Source of the DNA: Neobacillus drentensis NBRC 102427
GTDB taxonomy: Bacteria > Bacillota > Bacilli > Bacillales > Cytobacillaceae
NCBI RefSeq assembly: GCF_001591445.1
Contig: NZ_BCUX01000024.1
Location: forward strand, 1 to 64,000
Length of the DNA stretch: 64,000 nt
Direction of reading: 5' to 3'
A model generated the notes under the pieces. The model searched no databases and was not told the origin of the DNA. It saw only the letters and a program-made list of their open reading frames with translations. Below, piece after piece: positions 25,290 to 37,593 of this stretch. A program made the position numbers and the translations under genes. Position 1 is the first letter of the stretch. Each line of letters opens with the position of its first letter.

Positions 25290-25871
25290 TTATTTACTTA
25301 GTTCATATTCAGCGATTTTATCCTCGTACGTTAGGGTAACACCAATCTCATCCCAGCCATTTAGCAGCATGACTTTCGGGTATGGGACAATGTCGAATGA
25401 AACTTTGAAGCCCTCGTTATCATAAACCACTTGATTTTCAAGGTCGACGGTTAATTGGTATTCTTCCGATTCAGCTTTTCTAATGATGTACTGAACTTGT
25501 TCGTCACTAACCTGAATTGGGAGGATCCCATTTTTTACACAATTGTTTTTAAAAATGTCCGCATAACTTGGGGCAATGACAATCTTGAATCCAAAATCCT
25601 GGACAGCCCATGGTGCGTGCTCACGAGAGGAGCCGCAGCCAAAGTTCTCACCGGCCACAAGAATCGAAGCGCCTTGATATTTAGGATTATTTAAAGAAAA
25701 ATCTGGACGGAGATTTCCTTCATCATCAAAACGCCAATGGTAAAAAAGGAATTGGCCAAAGCCACTGCGTTCGATCCGCTTTAAAAACTGCTTTGGAATA
25801 ATCTGGTCAGTATCAATATTTGACCGATTTAATGGGTAAACAAGGCCTTGATGAGTCTTTAACGGTTCCAT
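25290..25871 (-). CDS. leuD: 3-isopropylmalate dehydratase small subunit
   Basis: With LeuC it isomerises 2-isopropylmalate to 3-isopropylmalate in leucine synthesis. The 193 residues show the swivel-domain marks [31 protein letters not shown] and [22 protein letters not shown]. It is the last gene of the operon, starting four bases after leuC, with an AGGAGG inside the end of leuC. A strong terminator lies directly downstream. Length and motifs are normal. Confidence 0.97.
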   Translation of the reverse strand: MEPLKTHQGLVYPLNRSNIDTDQIIPKQFLKRIERSGFGQFLFYHWRFDDEGNLRPDFSLNNPKYQGASILVAGENFGCGSSREHAPWAVQDFGFKIVIAPSYADIFKNNCVKNGILPIQVSDEQVQYIIRKAESEEYQLTVDLENQVVYDNEGFKVSFDIVPYPKVMLLNGWDEIGVTLTYEDKIAEYELSK

Positions 25872-25874
25872 AAA

Positions 25875-27296
25875 CTATCTAACCTCCTGTGCTGCAGAGA
25901 CTTGGCGAACATCAACGAAGTGACCTGCCACAGCGGCAGCGGCCGCCATTTCAGGACTAACAAGATGGGTTCTAGCACCGTTCCCTTGACGTCCTTCAAA
26001 GTTCCGGTTGGAAGTAGAGGCACAGCGTTCACCTGGTGGAACGATATCGTCATTCATTGCTAGGCACATACTGCAGCCTGCTTCACGCCATTCAAAGCCT
26101 GCATCGGTAAAGACCTTATCAAGACCTTCTTTTTCTGCCGCAAGCTTCACGCTAAATGAACCTGGAACAACGATCGCTGTAACCGTAGGGCTGACCTTTT
26201 TGCCGCGGACAACCTCAGCTGCACTTCGCAGGTCACTTAAACGTGAATTTGTACAAGAACCGATGAAAACATGGTCGATTTTTACACTTGAAATCGGCTG
26301 ACCAGCTTCAAGGCCCATGTATTCAAGCGCACGTTTAATTTCGTCCTTTTCACTAGGTTTCTCAGTTTCGTCCGGATTTGGAACATTAGCCGTAATTGGA
26401 ATACACATTCCAGGATTTGTTCCCCAAGTTACCTGTGGCTCGACTTCTGCAGCTTCAATTTCAACGACACGGTCATAGGATGCACCTTCATCGGTAGCAA
26501 GAGCTTTCCACTCCGCAACCGCTTCTTCAAACGCTTCTCCCTGAGGAACATGGCGTCTACCACGTAAGTATTCAAAAGTGGTTTCATCTGGAGTGATAAG
26601 CCCAGCTCTTGCACCTGCTTCAATCGACATGTTACAAACGGTCATCCGTTCTTCCATAGAGAGGGAACGGATGGCTTCACCTGTGTACTCCATTACATAA
26701 CCTGTTCCAAATTGGACACCGAATTTACCGATGATGGCAAGGATTAAGTCTTTTGCTGTTACACCTGTACCAAGCTTTCCATTGACTTTGACATTTAACG
26801 TTTTAGGAGGTGCTTGCCACAGTGTTTGTGTTGCAAGAACATGCTCGACCTCGCTTGTACCAATCCCAAAAGCAAGCGAACCAAATGCACCATGTGTCGA
26901 AGTATGACTATCACCGCACACAATGGTTTTACCAGGCTGGGTAAGCCCGAGTTCAGGTCCGATTACATGGACAATTCCGTTATCCGGATGATGAATGTCA
27001 GCGAGTGTAACCCCGAATTCCTGACAATTCTCTTGTAAAGTATCGATTTGTTTTTTTGAAATAGGGTCATTGATCACTAGACGTTGGCGGGTTGGAACAT
27101 TATGATCCATTGTTGCATAAGTTAAATCCGGGCGCCGCACTTTACGCCCATTCATTCGTAAGCCCTCAAATGCCTGAGGAGAGGTTACTTCGTGAACAAG
27201 GTGTAAATCAATATATAATAAATCGGGCTTTCCTTCTTCTTGATGTACAACATGCTTTTCCCAAATTTTTTGGATAATATTTTTTGGTGTATGCAT
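25875..27296 (-). CDS. leuC: 3-isopropylmalate dehydratase large subunit
   Basis: Large [4Fe-4S] subunit of isopropylmalate isomerase. The ATG at 27296 follows AGGAAGGA and gives 473 residues, like B. subtilis LeuC. Cluster ligands are in [14 protein letters not shown] and the CxxC of [11 protein letters not shown]. Substrate-site blocks [14 protein letters not shown] and NRNFEGRQG are intact. It is followed by leuD and separated from leuB by 104 bases that hold a hairpin. Confidence 0.97.
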   Translation of the reverse strand: MHTPKNIIQKIWEKHVVHQEEGKPDLLYIDLHLVHEVTSPQAFEGLRMNGRKVRRPDLTYATMDHNVPTRQRLVINDPISKKQIDTLQENCQEFGVTLADIHHPDNGIVHVIGPELGLTQPGKTIVCGDSHTSTHGAFGSLAFGIGTSEVEHVLATQTLWQAPPKTLNVKVNGKLGTGVTAKDLILAIIGKFGVQFGTGYVMEYTGEAIRSLSMEERMTVCNMSIEAGARAGLITPDETTFEYLRGRRHVPQGEAFEEAVAEWKALATDEGASYDRVVEIEAAEVEPQVTWGTNPGMCIPITANVPNPDETEKPSEKDEIKRALEYMGLEAGQPISSVKIDHVFIGSCTNSRLSDLRSAAEVVRGKKVSPTVTAIVVPGSFSVKLAAEKEGLDKVFTDAGFEWREAGCSMCLAMNDDIVPPGERCASTSNRNFEGRQGNGARTHLVSPEMAAAAAVAGHFVDVRQVSAAQEVR

Positions 27297-27355
27297 AGCG
27301 TCCTTCCTCACATAATGAATTTATAGGGTCTTACCTATATTTTAGATAAATTTAG

Positions 27356-27386
27356 GGGTAAACCGCCAAATAAAGACGATTTACCC
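27356..27386 (-). other. Intercistronic hairpin between leuB and leuC
   Basis: GGGTAAACCG and CGATTTACCC form a stem (one bulge) with an AT-rich loop, in the only sizeable gap within the leu genes. No T-run follows on the minus strand, so it is more likely an RNA-stability or processing element than a terminator. Confidence 0.5.
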
Positions 27387-27400
27387 ACCGAATCAATCAT

Positions 27401-28507
27401 TTAGAAATAACAACTGGCGATACATTTTGAGGCGTTTTGCGATTTAATATAATCAGCAATCAGCTTTGTCATTTCAGCTGTTCCAACTAGACGTCCCTCT
27501 GGAACTTGAATGTCGCCTGTATGGAAACCGGCATCTAAAACCGCTTGAACCGCATCCTCAATCACGTTTGCTTCGTCATTCAGTTGGAAGGAATAGCGAA
27601 GCATCAGTGCTGCTGATAAAATCATTGCAACAGGGTTAGCCACACCTTTTCCGGCGATGTCCGGGGCAGAACCATGAACCGGTTCATAAAGGCCGACCCC
27701 ATTCTCATTTAAGCTGGCAGAAGGGAGCATACCAAGTGATCCTGTAATAACAGAGGCTTCATCGCTTAAGATGTCGCCGAATAGATTCTCGGTAACGATT
27801 ACGTCGAATTGGGTTGGGTTCGTAATTAACTTCATCGCCGCAGCATCGACTAATACATGTTCAACCGCTACGTCTGGATACTGAGCTTTTTTCTCTTCGA
27901 CAATTTCGCGCCATAGCTTACTAGATTCAAGCACATTCGCTTTATCAACCGAAGTTAGATGACCGCGCCGTTGCTGAGCTGCTTGAAAGCCTTTATCAAC
28001 AATTCTCTCGATTTCTTGACGGGAATACACTAATGTATCAACAACCGAGTTTCCGTTGTCACGGCGTTCACTAGGTGTTCCGAAATAGAGACCGCCAGTT
28101 AATTCACGTACAATAAGGAGGTCGCTTCCAGAGACTACTTCTTCCTTTAAGGGTGATGCATGGAGAAGATTTTTAAATCCCTTGATTGGCCTTAAGTTTG
28201 CATATAAATCAAGTGCCTTTCGGATTCCAAGCAAGCCTCGTTCAGGACGTAAATGGGAGGGGTTGCTATCCCATTTTGGCCCGCCAACAGCACCCAGCAA
28301 TACCGCATCCGCTTGTTTACAAGCATCTACGGTTGTTTCTGGAAGTGGTGTGCCATAAAGGTCAATGGCTGCTCCTCCGATTTCATGGCTTTCAAAACTA
28401 AATGTATGATTGTATTCTTCAGCAATTGCATTTAACACGTCTTTCGCAGAATTGATAACCTCTTTACCAATGCCATCACCGGGAAGTAAGACAATACGTT
28501 TTTTCAT
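27401..28507 (-). CDS. leuB: 3-isopropylmalate dehydrogenase
   Basis: NAD-dependent oxidative decarboxylation of 3-isopropylmalate in leucine synthesis. The ATG at 28507 has GAGGAGG just before it, giving 368 residues. The family pattern is visible in LLPGDGIGKEVI, LLGAVGGPKWD, RELTGGLYFG, VDAAAMKLITNPTQFDVIVTENLFGDILSDEASVI and PVHGSAPDIAGKGVANP. It lies between leuA and leuC in the usual order. The last residues (KCIASCYF) are slightly longer and Cys-rich compared with relatives. Confidence 0.97.
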   Translation of the reverse strand: MKKRIVLLPGDGIGKEVINSAKDVLNAIAEEYNHTFSFESHEIGGAAIDLYGTPLPETTVDACKQADAVLLGAVGGPKWDSNPSHLRPERGLLGIRKALDLYANLRPIKGFKNLLHASPLKEEVVSGSDLLIVRELTGGLYFGTPSERRDNGNSVVDTLVYSRQEIERIVDKGFQAAQQRRGHLTSVDKANVLESSKLWREIVEEKKAQYPDVAVEHVLVDAAAMKLITNPTQFDVIVTENLFGDILSDEASVITGSLGMLPSASLNENGVGLYEPVHGSAPDIAGKGVANPVAMILSAALMLRYSFQLNDEANVIEDAVQAVLDAGFHTGDIQVPEGRLVGTAEMTKLIADYIKSQNASKCIASCYF

Positions 28508-28539
28508 TAGAAGCAACCTCCTCATTTATTGTTTGTTTT

Positions 28540-31111
<2,572 letters not shown>

Positions 31112-31132
31112 TCATCCTTTCAAGGTAAGTTA

Positions 31133-31654
31133 TTATTTTAATAGGGTGTGGTGAGTTAGTTCGTTTACTTGCGGTTGATGCCCACGCAATAGAGCGGTCA
31201 ACCCTGTTCTGGCAATCTCTTTAATTCCAAAAGGGCGAAGCAATTCTAGTAAAGCATCAATTTTTTCAGGTTTGCCGGTGATTTGAATAGCTAAGCTTTC
31301 CTTACTTACGTCAATCACAATCGCACGAAATGGGTCAATGATTCCGTTAATCTCACTGCGGAGCTGGCTGCTGCTGGCTACTTTAATCAAGGCCAATTCG
31401 CGGACAACGACTGCTTTATCCGTAATATCAGAAACTTTTAAAACATCAATCTGTTTATTAAGCTGCTTTGTGACTTGTTCGAGACGCTGTTCATCTTCAA
31501 TCTCGACAACCAGGGTCATTCTTGAAACACCTTCCGTTTCTGTTGGACCAACGGAGATACTTTCAATATTGAATTGACGTCTTTGCAATAGTCCGGTTAC
31601 GCGGTTGAGTACACCGGCTCGATCTTGGACGGTTGCAGTTATGATGCGTTTCAT
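31133..31654 (-). CDS. ilvN: Acetolactate synthase small (regulatory) subunit
   Basis: Regulatory ACT-domain subunit that gives valine sensitivity to acetolactate synthase (ilvH in B. subtilis naming). The 173 residues open with [36 protein letters not shown], the ligand-binding ACT signature, followed by a second domain ending TGLTALLRG. Its ATG overlaps the TGA of ilvB (31651-31654), ensuring coupled synthesis of the two subunits. Confidence 0.96.
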   Translation of the reverse strand: MKRIITATVQDRAGVLNRVTGLLQRRQFNIESISVGPTETEGVSRMTLVVEIEDEQRLEQVTKQLNKQIDVLKVSDITDKAVVVRELALIKVASSSQLRSEINGIIDPFRAIVIDVSKESLAIQITGKPEKIDALLELLRPFGIKEIARTGLTALLRGHQPQVNELTHHTLLK

Positions 31655-33378
31655 GGTTTCACCCCTATCATTTCATGAATCCCTTTGCCAGGGGCAATCA
31701 TTGGAAAGACTTTTTCCTGTTGAAGAACACGTGCATCAACAAGAACAGGACCATTATGGGCGAATACTTCAGGTAAAATTGTGATAAGTTCCTCTTGATT
31801 GTTTACCTGATATCCACGAATGGAATAGCTTTCGGCCAATTTAACAAAATTCGGTTGAGAGTGAAGAATCGATTCAGATATGCGGTTACCATGTAATAGC
31901 TCTTGCCATTGGCGAACCATTCCAAGTGCACCATTGTTGACGATGATGATTTTAACTGGAAGGTTTCTTTCATAAACAATCGATAATTCTTGTAGTGTCA
32001 TTTGGAAACCACCATCCCCAACAATCGCAACGACCGTGCTGTCCGGTTCAGCGATTTGTGCCCCAATCGCAGCAGGGAAGCCAAAGCCCATTGTTCCAAG
32101 TCCGCCGGAAGTAATCCAACGGTGCGGCTCTTTAAAGGTGTAGTACTGTGCTGCCCACATTTGGTGCTGGCCAACATCGGTTGCAACAATGGCGTCACCG
32201 TTTGTAACTTTATGGACTGCTTCAATGACCCATTGCGGACACATTCCGTTTGGATCATGTTTATACCAAAGCGGATACTCCTGCTTGTTTTGGCCCAGTT
32301 TTTCCAGCCATTGAGCAGAATTTGGTGATTCAATATCCTGCCCAAGCAGTTCAGTAAGTGCCTCTTTCGTATCAGAAACGATTGGGAGACTTGTTGGAAC
32401 ATTTTTACCAATTTCAGCTGGATCGATGTCAATATGGGCAACCTTCGCAAAAGGTGCAAAGTGTTTAAGGTTACCTGTTAGTCTGTCATCGAAGCGGGCT
32501 CCAAAGTTGATTAGGAGGTCACATTCATAAATGGCCATGTTCGCTGCATAGGTTCCGTGCATTCCACCCATTCCTAAAGAAAGGGGATGATCTGCCGGAA
32601 AAGTACCTAGTCCAAGTAATGTGGTGACTACTGGGATTTGGTGTTTTTCTGCCAAAGCGGTTAGTTCAGCCGATGCTTTCCCATGGAGAACACCAGCGCC
32701 TGATAGAATGACAGGCTTGATCGCCTTTGAAATCGAATCGGCAAGCTTTTTAATTTGTAATGGATTTGGCTTTGTTGTTGGCTGATATCCAGGTAAATCA
32801 ATGCTCGCTTCTTCAGGTTCTGCAGTTAAAAAGCCTGCGGAAATATCTTTTGGCACATCGACCAAAACGGGCCCCGGTCGTCCAGTAGAAGCGATATGAA
32901 AGGCTTCCTTGACGATGCGTGGTAAGTCCTCGATCGATTGTACCTGATAATTATGCTTGGTGATTGGTGTGGTAATCGCCATTACATCCGCTTCTTGGAA
33001 GGCATCTGTTCCAATCACGCTACGTGCAACCTGCCCGGTAAAAATAACGAGAGGCAGGGAATCCATCATCGCATCGGTGATCCCGGTTACAAGGTTGGTT
33101 GCCCCAGGTCCTGAGGTAGCAATGACAACACCAGGTTTTCCGGTAACTCGGGCATACCCTTCAGCAGCATGGATCATTCCTTGTTCATGTCGGAAGAGAA
33201 TATGCTCGATTGTACCCTGGGCGCGATAAATGGCATCGTATATTGGAAGTACGGCACCACCGGGATATCCAAACAGTGTTTCCACACCTTCTTTTTTCAG
33301 TAAGTCGATGAGAAGGTCTGCACCGGTCTTTGGCTCGGTACTAGTTTGGACCTCAAGCTTTTTTGCTTCTACTTTCAC
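31651..33378 (-). CDS. ilvB: Acetolactate synthase large (catalytic) subunit
   Basis: Thiamine diphosphate- and FAD-dependent enzyme making acetolactate or acetohydroxybutyrate. The 575 residues start at GTG with AAGGAGGG 8 bases before it. Marks include [14 protein letters not shown], the activating Glu in [29 protein letters not shown], and the thiamine site [33 protein letters not shown]. It is the first gene after the T-box leader, so the amino acid-sensing riboswitch controls it and the six genes downstream. Confidence 0.97.
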   Translation of the reverse strand: MKVEAKKLEVQTSTEPKTGADLLIDLLKKEGVETLFGYPGGAVLPIYDAIYRAQGTIEHILFRHEQGMIHAAEGYARVTGKPGVVIATSGPGATNLVTGITDAMMDSLPLVIFTGQVARSVIGTDAFQEADVMAITTPITKHNYQVQSIEDLPRIVKEAFHIASTGRPGPVLVDVPKDISAGFLTAEPEEASIDLPGYQPTTKPNPLQIKKLADSISKAIKPVILSGAGVLHGKASAELTALAEKHQIPVVTTLLGLGTFPADHPLSLGMGGMHGTYAANMAIYECDLLINFGARFDDRLTGNLKHFAPFAKVAHIDIDPAEIGKNVPTSLPIVSDTKEALTELLGQDIESPNSAQWLEKLGQNKQEYPLWYKHDPNGMCPQWVIEAVHKVTNGDAIVATDVGQHQMWAAQYYTFKEPHRWITSGGLGTMGFGFPAAIGAQIAEPDSTVVAIVGDGGFQMTLQELSIVYERNLPVKIIIVNNGALGMVRQWQELLHGNRISESILHSQPNFVKLAESYSIRGYQVNNQEELITILPEVFAHNGPVLVDARVLQQEKVFPMIAPGKGIHEMIGVKP

Positions 33379-33433
33379 GTCGTAATCCCTCCTTAGGGTT
33401 TTGAATATATTAAAGATTCAGCTAATACATAGT

Positions 33434-33760
33434 AAAAAGGCCCAATCTCCCTAATAAACTGCAGTCAAGAACCTCAATAGCAGAATAATCGGGGAGAAAA
33501 GGCCTTCCTTTTTCTCGGTACCACCCGGTTTTACAGTATCCTTACGAATACTGCCTTATGAAGCGATCTACTAAAGGAAAGAACGCTTCTTTTTGTAACA
33601 GGTGCTCAAAAGTATTTGGACACCCGGTTGAGCCTACTAAAGTCAGGACCGTTCGGCTCAACACTCAGGGATGATGTCGGAATAAGTTGTATTACTGGGC
33701 TTCCAGCAACCCCAGCTCTCTGAAAATACTAAATCTTATTCCTTTATTCCCGTCATCGAT
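33434..33760 (-). promoter_or_regulatory. T-box riboswitch leader of the ilv-leu operon
   Basis: A tRNA-sensing leader on the minus strand. Stem I carries the conserved distal pattern AGAGAGCTGGGGTTGCTGG followed by AAGCCCAG (near 33720-33695). The T-box core GGGTGGTACCGAG lies at 33514-33526. The antiterminator (33490-33527) pairs CGGG with CCCG around the 7-base TGGTACC bulge, then GAGAAAA with TTTTCTC. The competing terminator (33434-33506) pairs AAGGCC and CTCCC with GGGAG and GGCCTT and ends in five T. The best candidate specifier triplet is ATC (isoleucine) at 33673-33675, followed by A. Confidence 0.9.
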
Positions 33761-33775
33761 TTATTAATATTTTTT

Positions 33776-33781
33776 TGTCAA
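33776..33781 (-). promoter_or_regulatory. Possible -35 element before the T-box leader
   Basis: A perfect TTGACA lies just upstream of stem I on the minus strand. The expected -10 hexamer 17 bases on is poor, so the promoter is only suggested. Confidence 0.3.
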
Positions 33782-33860
33782 ATGAATATCATTTAACGCT
33801 AGTACCTTAGCTTCCTTGGGAAGGGGAGGGGTACTACGAGTTCCCATTGGTTTAAGTAGT

Positions 33861-35531
33861 TTAAAATTTCATGATCCCGCCGGTATTAGCAGATGTAACA
33901 AGTTTTGCATATTTTGCAAGATAACCAGTTTTGATTTTAGGCTCTGGTTTTACCCATTCCTTACGTCTTTCTTCCAAAACTTCGTCATCTACAAGAAGTT
34001 CAATTGATCGTGCTTCCAGATCTATTAAGATTTTATCACCATTTTCAACAAGGGCGATTGGACCGCCTTCGGCTGCTTCCGGTGAAATATGACCGATGGA
34101 AATCCCGCGACTTGCTCCTGAGAAGCGTCCATCTGTTATCAGGGCAACTTCTTTCCCTAATCCACGCCCCATAATGGCGGAAGTAGGAGCGAGCATCTCA
34201 GGCATTCCTGGTCCGCCTTTTGGACCTTCATAGCGGATAACCACCACGTGGCCTGCTTGAACGGTACCGTTATTGATGTTTTCTTGTGCGTCATCCTGGG
34301 TTTCAAAAACGATAGCCTCACCCAAGAAGGTTTTGATTGAAGGGTCAACGGCACCAACCTTGATTACACCGCCATCTGGAGCAATGTTTCCATATAGGAT
34401 GGATAGTCCACCAACTGGGCTATATGGATTGTCTTTTGTCCGGATGACATTTTCATTCGTAATTGTTGCTTCCTTCACATTTTCTGAAAGAGTTTTCCCG
34501 GTAATGGTTAAGCAATTATCATGTAAGGCGCCTTTTACTTTATAAAGTTCATTAATAATGGCACTAACTCCGCCTGCATGATGAATGTCTTCCATTGAAT
34601 AATCGGATGCTGGCATAATTTTTGCCAGATAAGGAACTCTTTCGGCAATTTTATTTATCTCGCGTAAATCGTAGTCAATTCCAGCTTCATGGGCAATTGC
34701 CAATGTATGAAGTACGGTATTCGTTGAACCACCCATCGCCATATCGAGGGCAAAAGCATTATCGATAGCTTCTCTCGTAATAATGTCACGTGGGCGAATA
34801 TCTTTTTTCACTAGTTCGATTAAATGTCTTGCCGCTTGCCGAATTAATTCATGTCTTTCATCTGATGTTGCAATAATTGTTCCGTTTCCAGGAACAGTCA
34901 TCCCTAATACTTCCATTAGACAGTTCATGGAGTTTGCTGTAAACATCCCTGAACAAGATCCGCAAGTAGGGCAGGCATTGTTTTCTATTTCTAGCAGCTC
35001 TTGTTGGCTGATAGTTCCGTTATGGTAAGCACCAACCCCTTCAAATACAGAAGTAAGAGAAAGGTTCTTTCCAGTTGAAGGTGAGACGCCGGCTTCCATC
35101 GGTCCGCCTGATACAAATACAGAAGGAACGTTGGTTCTTGCCGCTGCCATTAACATTCCCGGTGTAATCTTGTCACAGTTTGGAATGTAAAACACGCCAT
35201 CGAACCAATGAGCATTAATTACAGTTTCAGCACTGTCGGCAATCAATTCACGGCTTGGAAGGGAATAGCGCATCCCAATATGCCCCATCGCTATGCCGTC
35301 ATCGACCCCAATCGTATTAAACTCGAATGGAATTCCGCCAGCTTCACGGATGGCTTCTTTTACAATCTCACCGAAATGATTAAGATGTTTGTGTCCTGGG
35401 ATAATTTCAATGAACGAGTTACAGACACCGATAAACGGCTTTTCAAGGTCACTCGTTTTTACCCCTGTTGCATATAAAAGGCTGCGGTGGGGTGCCCGAT
35501 CAATTCCCTTTTTAATCATATCGCTACGCAT
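33861..35531 (-). CDS. ilvD: Dihydroxy-acid dehydratase
   Basis: Iron-sulfur enzyme that dehydrates dihydroxy acids to the 2-keto acids of valine and isoleucine. The 556 residues show [46 protein letters not shown] and [10 protein letters not shown], which supply cluster and magnesium ligands. AGGAGC precedes the ATG. It lies 11 bases after ilvE and ends 80 bases before the T-box leader, so ilvE-ilvD form a separate unit from ilvB onward unless read-through occurs. Confidence 0.97.
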   Translation of the reverse strand: MRSDMIKKGIDRAPHRSLLYATGVKTSDLEKPFIGVCNSFIEIIPGHKHLNHFGEIVKEAIREAGGIPFEFNTIGVDDGIAMGHIGMRYSLPSRELIADSAETVINAHWFDGVFYIPNCDKITPGMLMAAARTNVPSVFVSGGPMEAGVSPSTGKNLSLTSVFEGVGAYHNGTISQQELLEIENNACPTCGSCSGMFTANSMNCLMEVLGMTVPGNGTIIATSDERHELIRQAARHLIELVKKDIRPRDIITREAIDNAFALDMAMGGSTNTVLHTLAIAHEAGIDYDLREINKIAERVPYLAKIMPASDYSMEDIHHAGGVSAIINELYKVKGALHDNCLTITGKTLSENVKEATITNENVIRTKDNPYSPVGGLSILYGNIAPDGGVIKVGAVDPSIKTFLGEAIVFETQDDAQENINNGTVQAGHVVVIRYEGPKGGPGMPEMLAPTSAIMGRGLGKEVALITDGRFSGASRGISIGHISPEAAEGGPIALVENGDKILIDLEARSIELLVDDEVLEERRKEWVKPEPKIKTGYLAKYAKLVTSANTGGIMKF

Positions 35532-35542
35532 TTATCTAGCTC

Positions 35543-36451
35543 CTAACTGACGATTGCATGGTTAGTACCTGTTGGGTAACAAGCCACACCGTCTGTTGTT
35601 ACAATTTTTCTAAATTCTTCTAATAAATCTTTCGTAACCACGCCTGGTTTTCCATCCTTAATTTTACGACCATCTACATCAATTACAGCAATTACCTCAA
35701 CGGCTGTTCCTGTTAAGAACACCTCATCAGCCACATACACATCATGTCTTGTGAACGGTGATTCTCTTACGTCATAGCCCTTGGCTCTTGCGACATCAAG
35801 GATGGCGTTCCGGGTAATTCCCTCTAACGCTCCTAAATAAACAGGAGGGGTATAGATGACACCATTTTTTACAATAAAGATATTGTCAGCGGAGCCTTCA
35901 GTAACATAACCTTGATCATTCAGCATTAATGCTTCCTCAACCCCAGCTTGATTAGCCTCTAATTTAACAAGAATATTATTTAAGTAGTTTAACGATTTAA
36001 TCTGTGGGCTTAGCACATCTGGGCGATTCCTACGACTCGGAACAGATGCAATTTTAATTCCACGATCGTAATACTCTTTAGGATACATACTCAATTCTTC
36101 AGCAATAATGATGACACTTGGCTTCGCGCAGGATGAAGGGTCTAAGCCGAGATTCCCTTTTCCACGAGAAACAACGACACGAATATAGGCGCTATCCAGC
36201 TGATTTTTTCTGATTGTATCGACGATTAACTGTGTCATTTCCTCCTGAGTGTATGGAATATTCAGCATAATGGATTGTGCTGATTCAAATAGTCTTTTCA
36301 GGTGAGCATCGAGCCTGAAGACGTTTCCGCTATAAACGCGTATGCCTTCAAATACACCATCACCATATAAAAAACCATGATCAAAAACTGAGACTACAGC
36401 ATCTTCTTTCTTGACGAATTCGCCGCCAAGGAAAATCCATTGACTCCCCAA
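35543..36451 (-). CDS. ilvE: Branched-chain amino acid aminotransferase
   Basis: PLP enzyme catalysing the last step to valine, leucine and isoleucine. The TTG at 36451 is chosen because AGAGGAG lies 8 bases before it; an in-frame GTG at 36460 overlaps that site. The 302 residues match the fold IV aminotransferase type: FDHGFLYGDGVFEGIRVY, the PLP Lys in PQIKSLNYLNNILVKLEA, ALMLNDQGYVTEGSADNIFIV, and VFLTGTAVEVIAVIDVDGR. It is first in the ilvE-ilvD unit. Confidence 0.96.
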   Translation of the reverse strand: MGSQWIFLGGEFVKKEDAVVSVFDHGFLYGDGVFEGIRVYSGNVFRLDAHLKRLFESAQSIMLNIPYTQEEMTQLIVDTIRKNQLDSAYIRVVVSRGKGNLGLDPSSCAKPSVIIIAEELSMYPKEYYDRGIKIASVPSRRNRPDVLSPQIKSLNYLNNILVKLEANQAGVEEALMLNDQGYVTEGSADNIFIVKNGVIYTPPVYLGALEGITRNAILDVARAKGYDVRESPFTRHDVYVADEVFLTGTAVEVIAVIDVDGRKIKDGKPGVVTKDLLEEFRKIVTTDGVACYPTGTNHAIVS

Positions 36452-36860
36452 CCTAACCACTCCTCTTTTGTGATAGAACGCTTTAAGTGTCTAAACTAAA
36501 TTTTTAAAATATATTGCTATACCCAACCCCAATGGTGAGGTGCCATAGCAGTGAATGAATAGATGATTATTTTCGATAATCATACAACCAATCGAAAACA
36601 TGGTCAACATAAAAATCTGACAATTCAAACAAATTAAAAAGGTTGATAGCGTTTACATCATTGTTGTGATAAGGAAAACAGCAAAAAAAATTTTTTTGAA
36701 ATTTTTTTATTTTAAGGTTATTTTGTCTTTTTGAAGAATTAAAACAGGGAGAATATTCAGATATAAGTAAGATGGAGGTGTTGGAAACTCTTTGGACTTT
36801 CAAGGGTGAAATGGGCATTCACTTACGAGAAAAAACTAGTTTAAGATAGTTTTTTGAGGC
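36452..36860. other. Intergenic region upstream of ilvE
   Basis: This 409-base gap holds two hairpins. One is at 36514-36549 with TGCTAT/ATAGCA ends. The other is the palindrome ATGATTAT-TTTCG-ATAATCAT at 36563-36583. A long A/T tract lies near 36685-36715. The ilvE promoter must be here. An 83-codon open frame on the minus strand has no ribosome site and looks spurious. Confidence 0.5.
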
Positions 36861-37592
36861 TCAAAGCTTTGCAAGATGTTCATACACTTCTCGTAAATTA
36901 CTATATCCGCTTTTTTGAGCTATGTTTAAATAGCTTGCCCAAATTTGCGCTGTCATGATCGCATCGCCAAGTGCATGGTGGCGGTCTTTAATGGCAATCC
37001 CACAGTTATTGCAAACTTCCTCAAGTGATAATGATTTCATGGTGGGGTCTGATATGCGAATTAAGAAGGACGTATCAATGATACGATGTTCAAAGCGAGT
37101 CTTTAACAGATCCCATGTCATTTTTTGCATAAAGGACTTTTCGTGTTTTGAGTGGTGTGCAACAAGAATATGGCTTTCTGCATAGTTAAAAAATTGAATT
37201 AAAACATCTTTGGCTTCCGGAGCCTCTCTTAAATGACTCTCATGAATATTGGTTAAATTTATGATTTCTTCGGATAGGGGGAGGTCTGATTTGACGAGAG
37301 AATAAAAAGAATCATTCTCTTCAATATGCTGACCAATCATTTTAACCGCTCCAATTGAGAGCACTCGATCTCCTTTTTCTGGGTAGAAACCGGTCGTTTC
37401 TAAATCAAATACGACGACTTCTAATTCGTTAAGCGGGGTATCTAAGTTGTTTTTTTCATTCAATTCTTTCTGAAGCTGGCGGATGAATGAGCGTTGTTGT
37501 AGATTTCCTTGCCCTTGAATCCCAGCATATATACTAGAACTAACCTTGCCGGAAATTTGTCTAAAATACTGTGCCAGATCATTCATTCTCAT
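36861..37592 (-). CDS. DnaQ-like 3'-5' exonuclease (DEDDh family)
   Basis: A 243-residue protein with an N-terminal helical extension (about 1-55) and an exonuclease domain. The first Asp-Glu pair is in VVVFDLETTGFYPEKGDRVLSIGAV, and the final His-Asp in HHALGDAIMTAQIW. The middle motif, usually HN-x-x-FD, reads HHSKHEKSFM, with Glu at the usual Asp position. It could degrade or trim nucleic acid 3' ends. AAGGAGGG precedes the ATG. It is one base from the nucleotidyltransferase gene, so the pair is co-transcribed. Confidence 0.85.
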   Translation of the reverse strand: MRMNDLAQYFRQISGKVSSSIYAGIQGQGNLQQRSFIRQLQKELNEKNNLDTPLNELEVVVFDLETTGFYPEKGDRVLSIGAVKMIGQHIEENDSFYSLVKSDLPLSEEIINLTNIHESHLREAPEAKDVLIQFFNYAESHILVAHHSKHEKSFMQKMTWDLLKTRFEHRIIDTSFLIRISDPTMKSLSLEEVCNNCGIAIKDRHHALGDAIMTAQIWASYLNIAQKSGYSNLREVYEHLAKL

Positions 37593-37593
37593 G

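Noticed and set aside
33721-33740. ATTTTCAGA resembling a CodY site in the ilv leader
   Set aside because: Four mismatches to the 15-base consensus, and the sequence is already explained as T-box stem I.
36514-36549. TGGCACC within a hairpin before ilvE, resembling a T-box bulge
   Set aside because: No stem I with the AGAG...GGTTGCTGG pattern, no specifier and no competing terminator were found upstream or downstream.
36567-36818. 83-codon minus-strand frame upstream of ilvE
   Set aside because: Biased, low-complexity AT-rich composition, no ribosome site, and it spans the palindrome and A/T tract.
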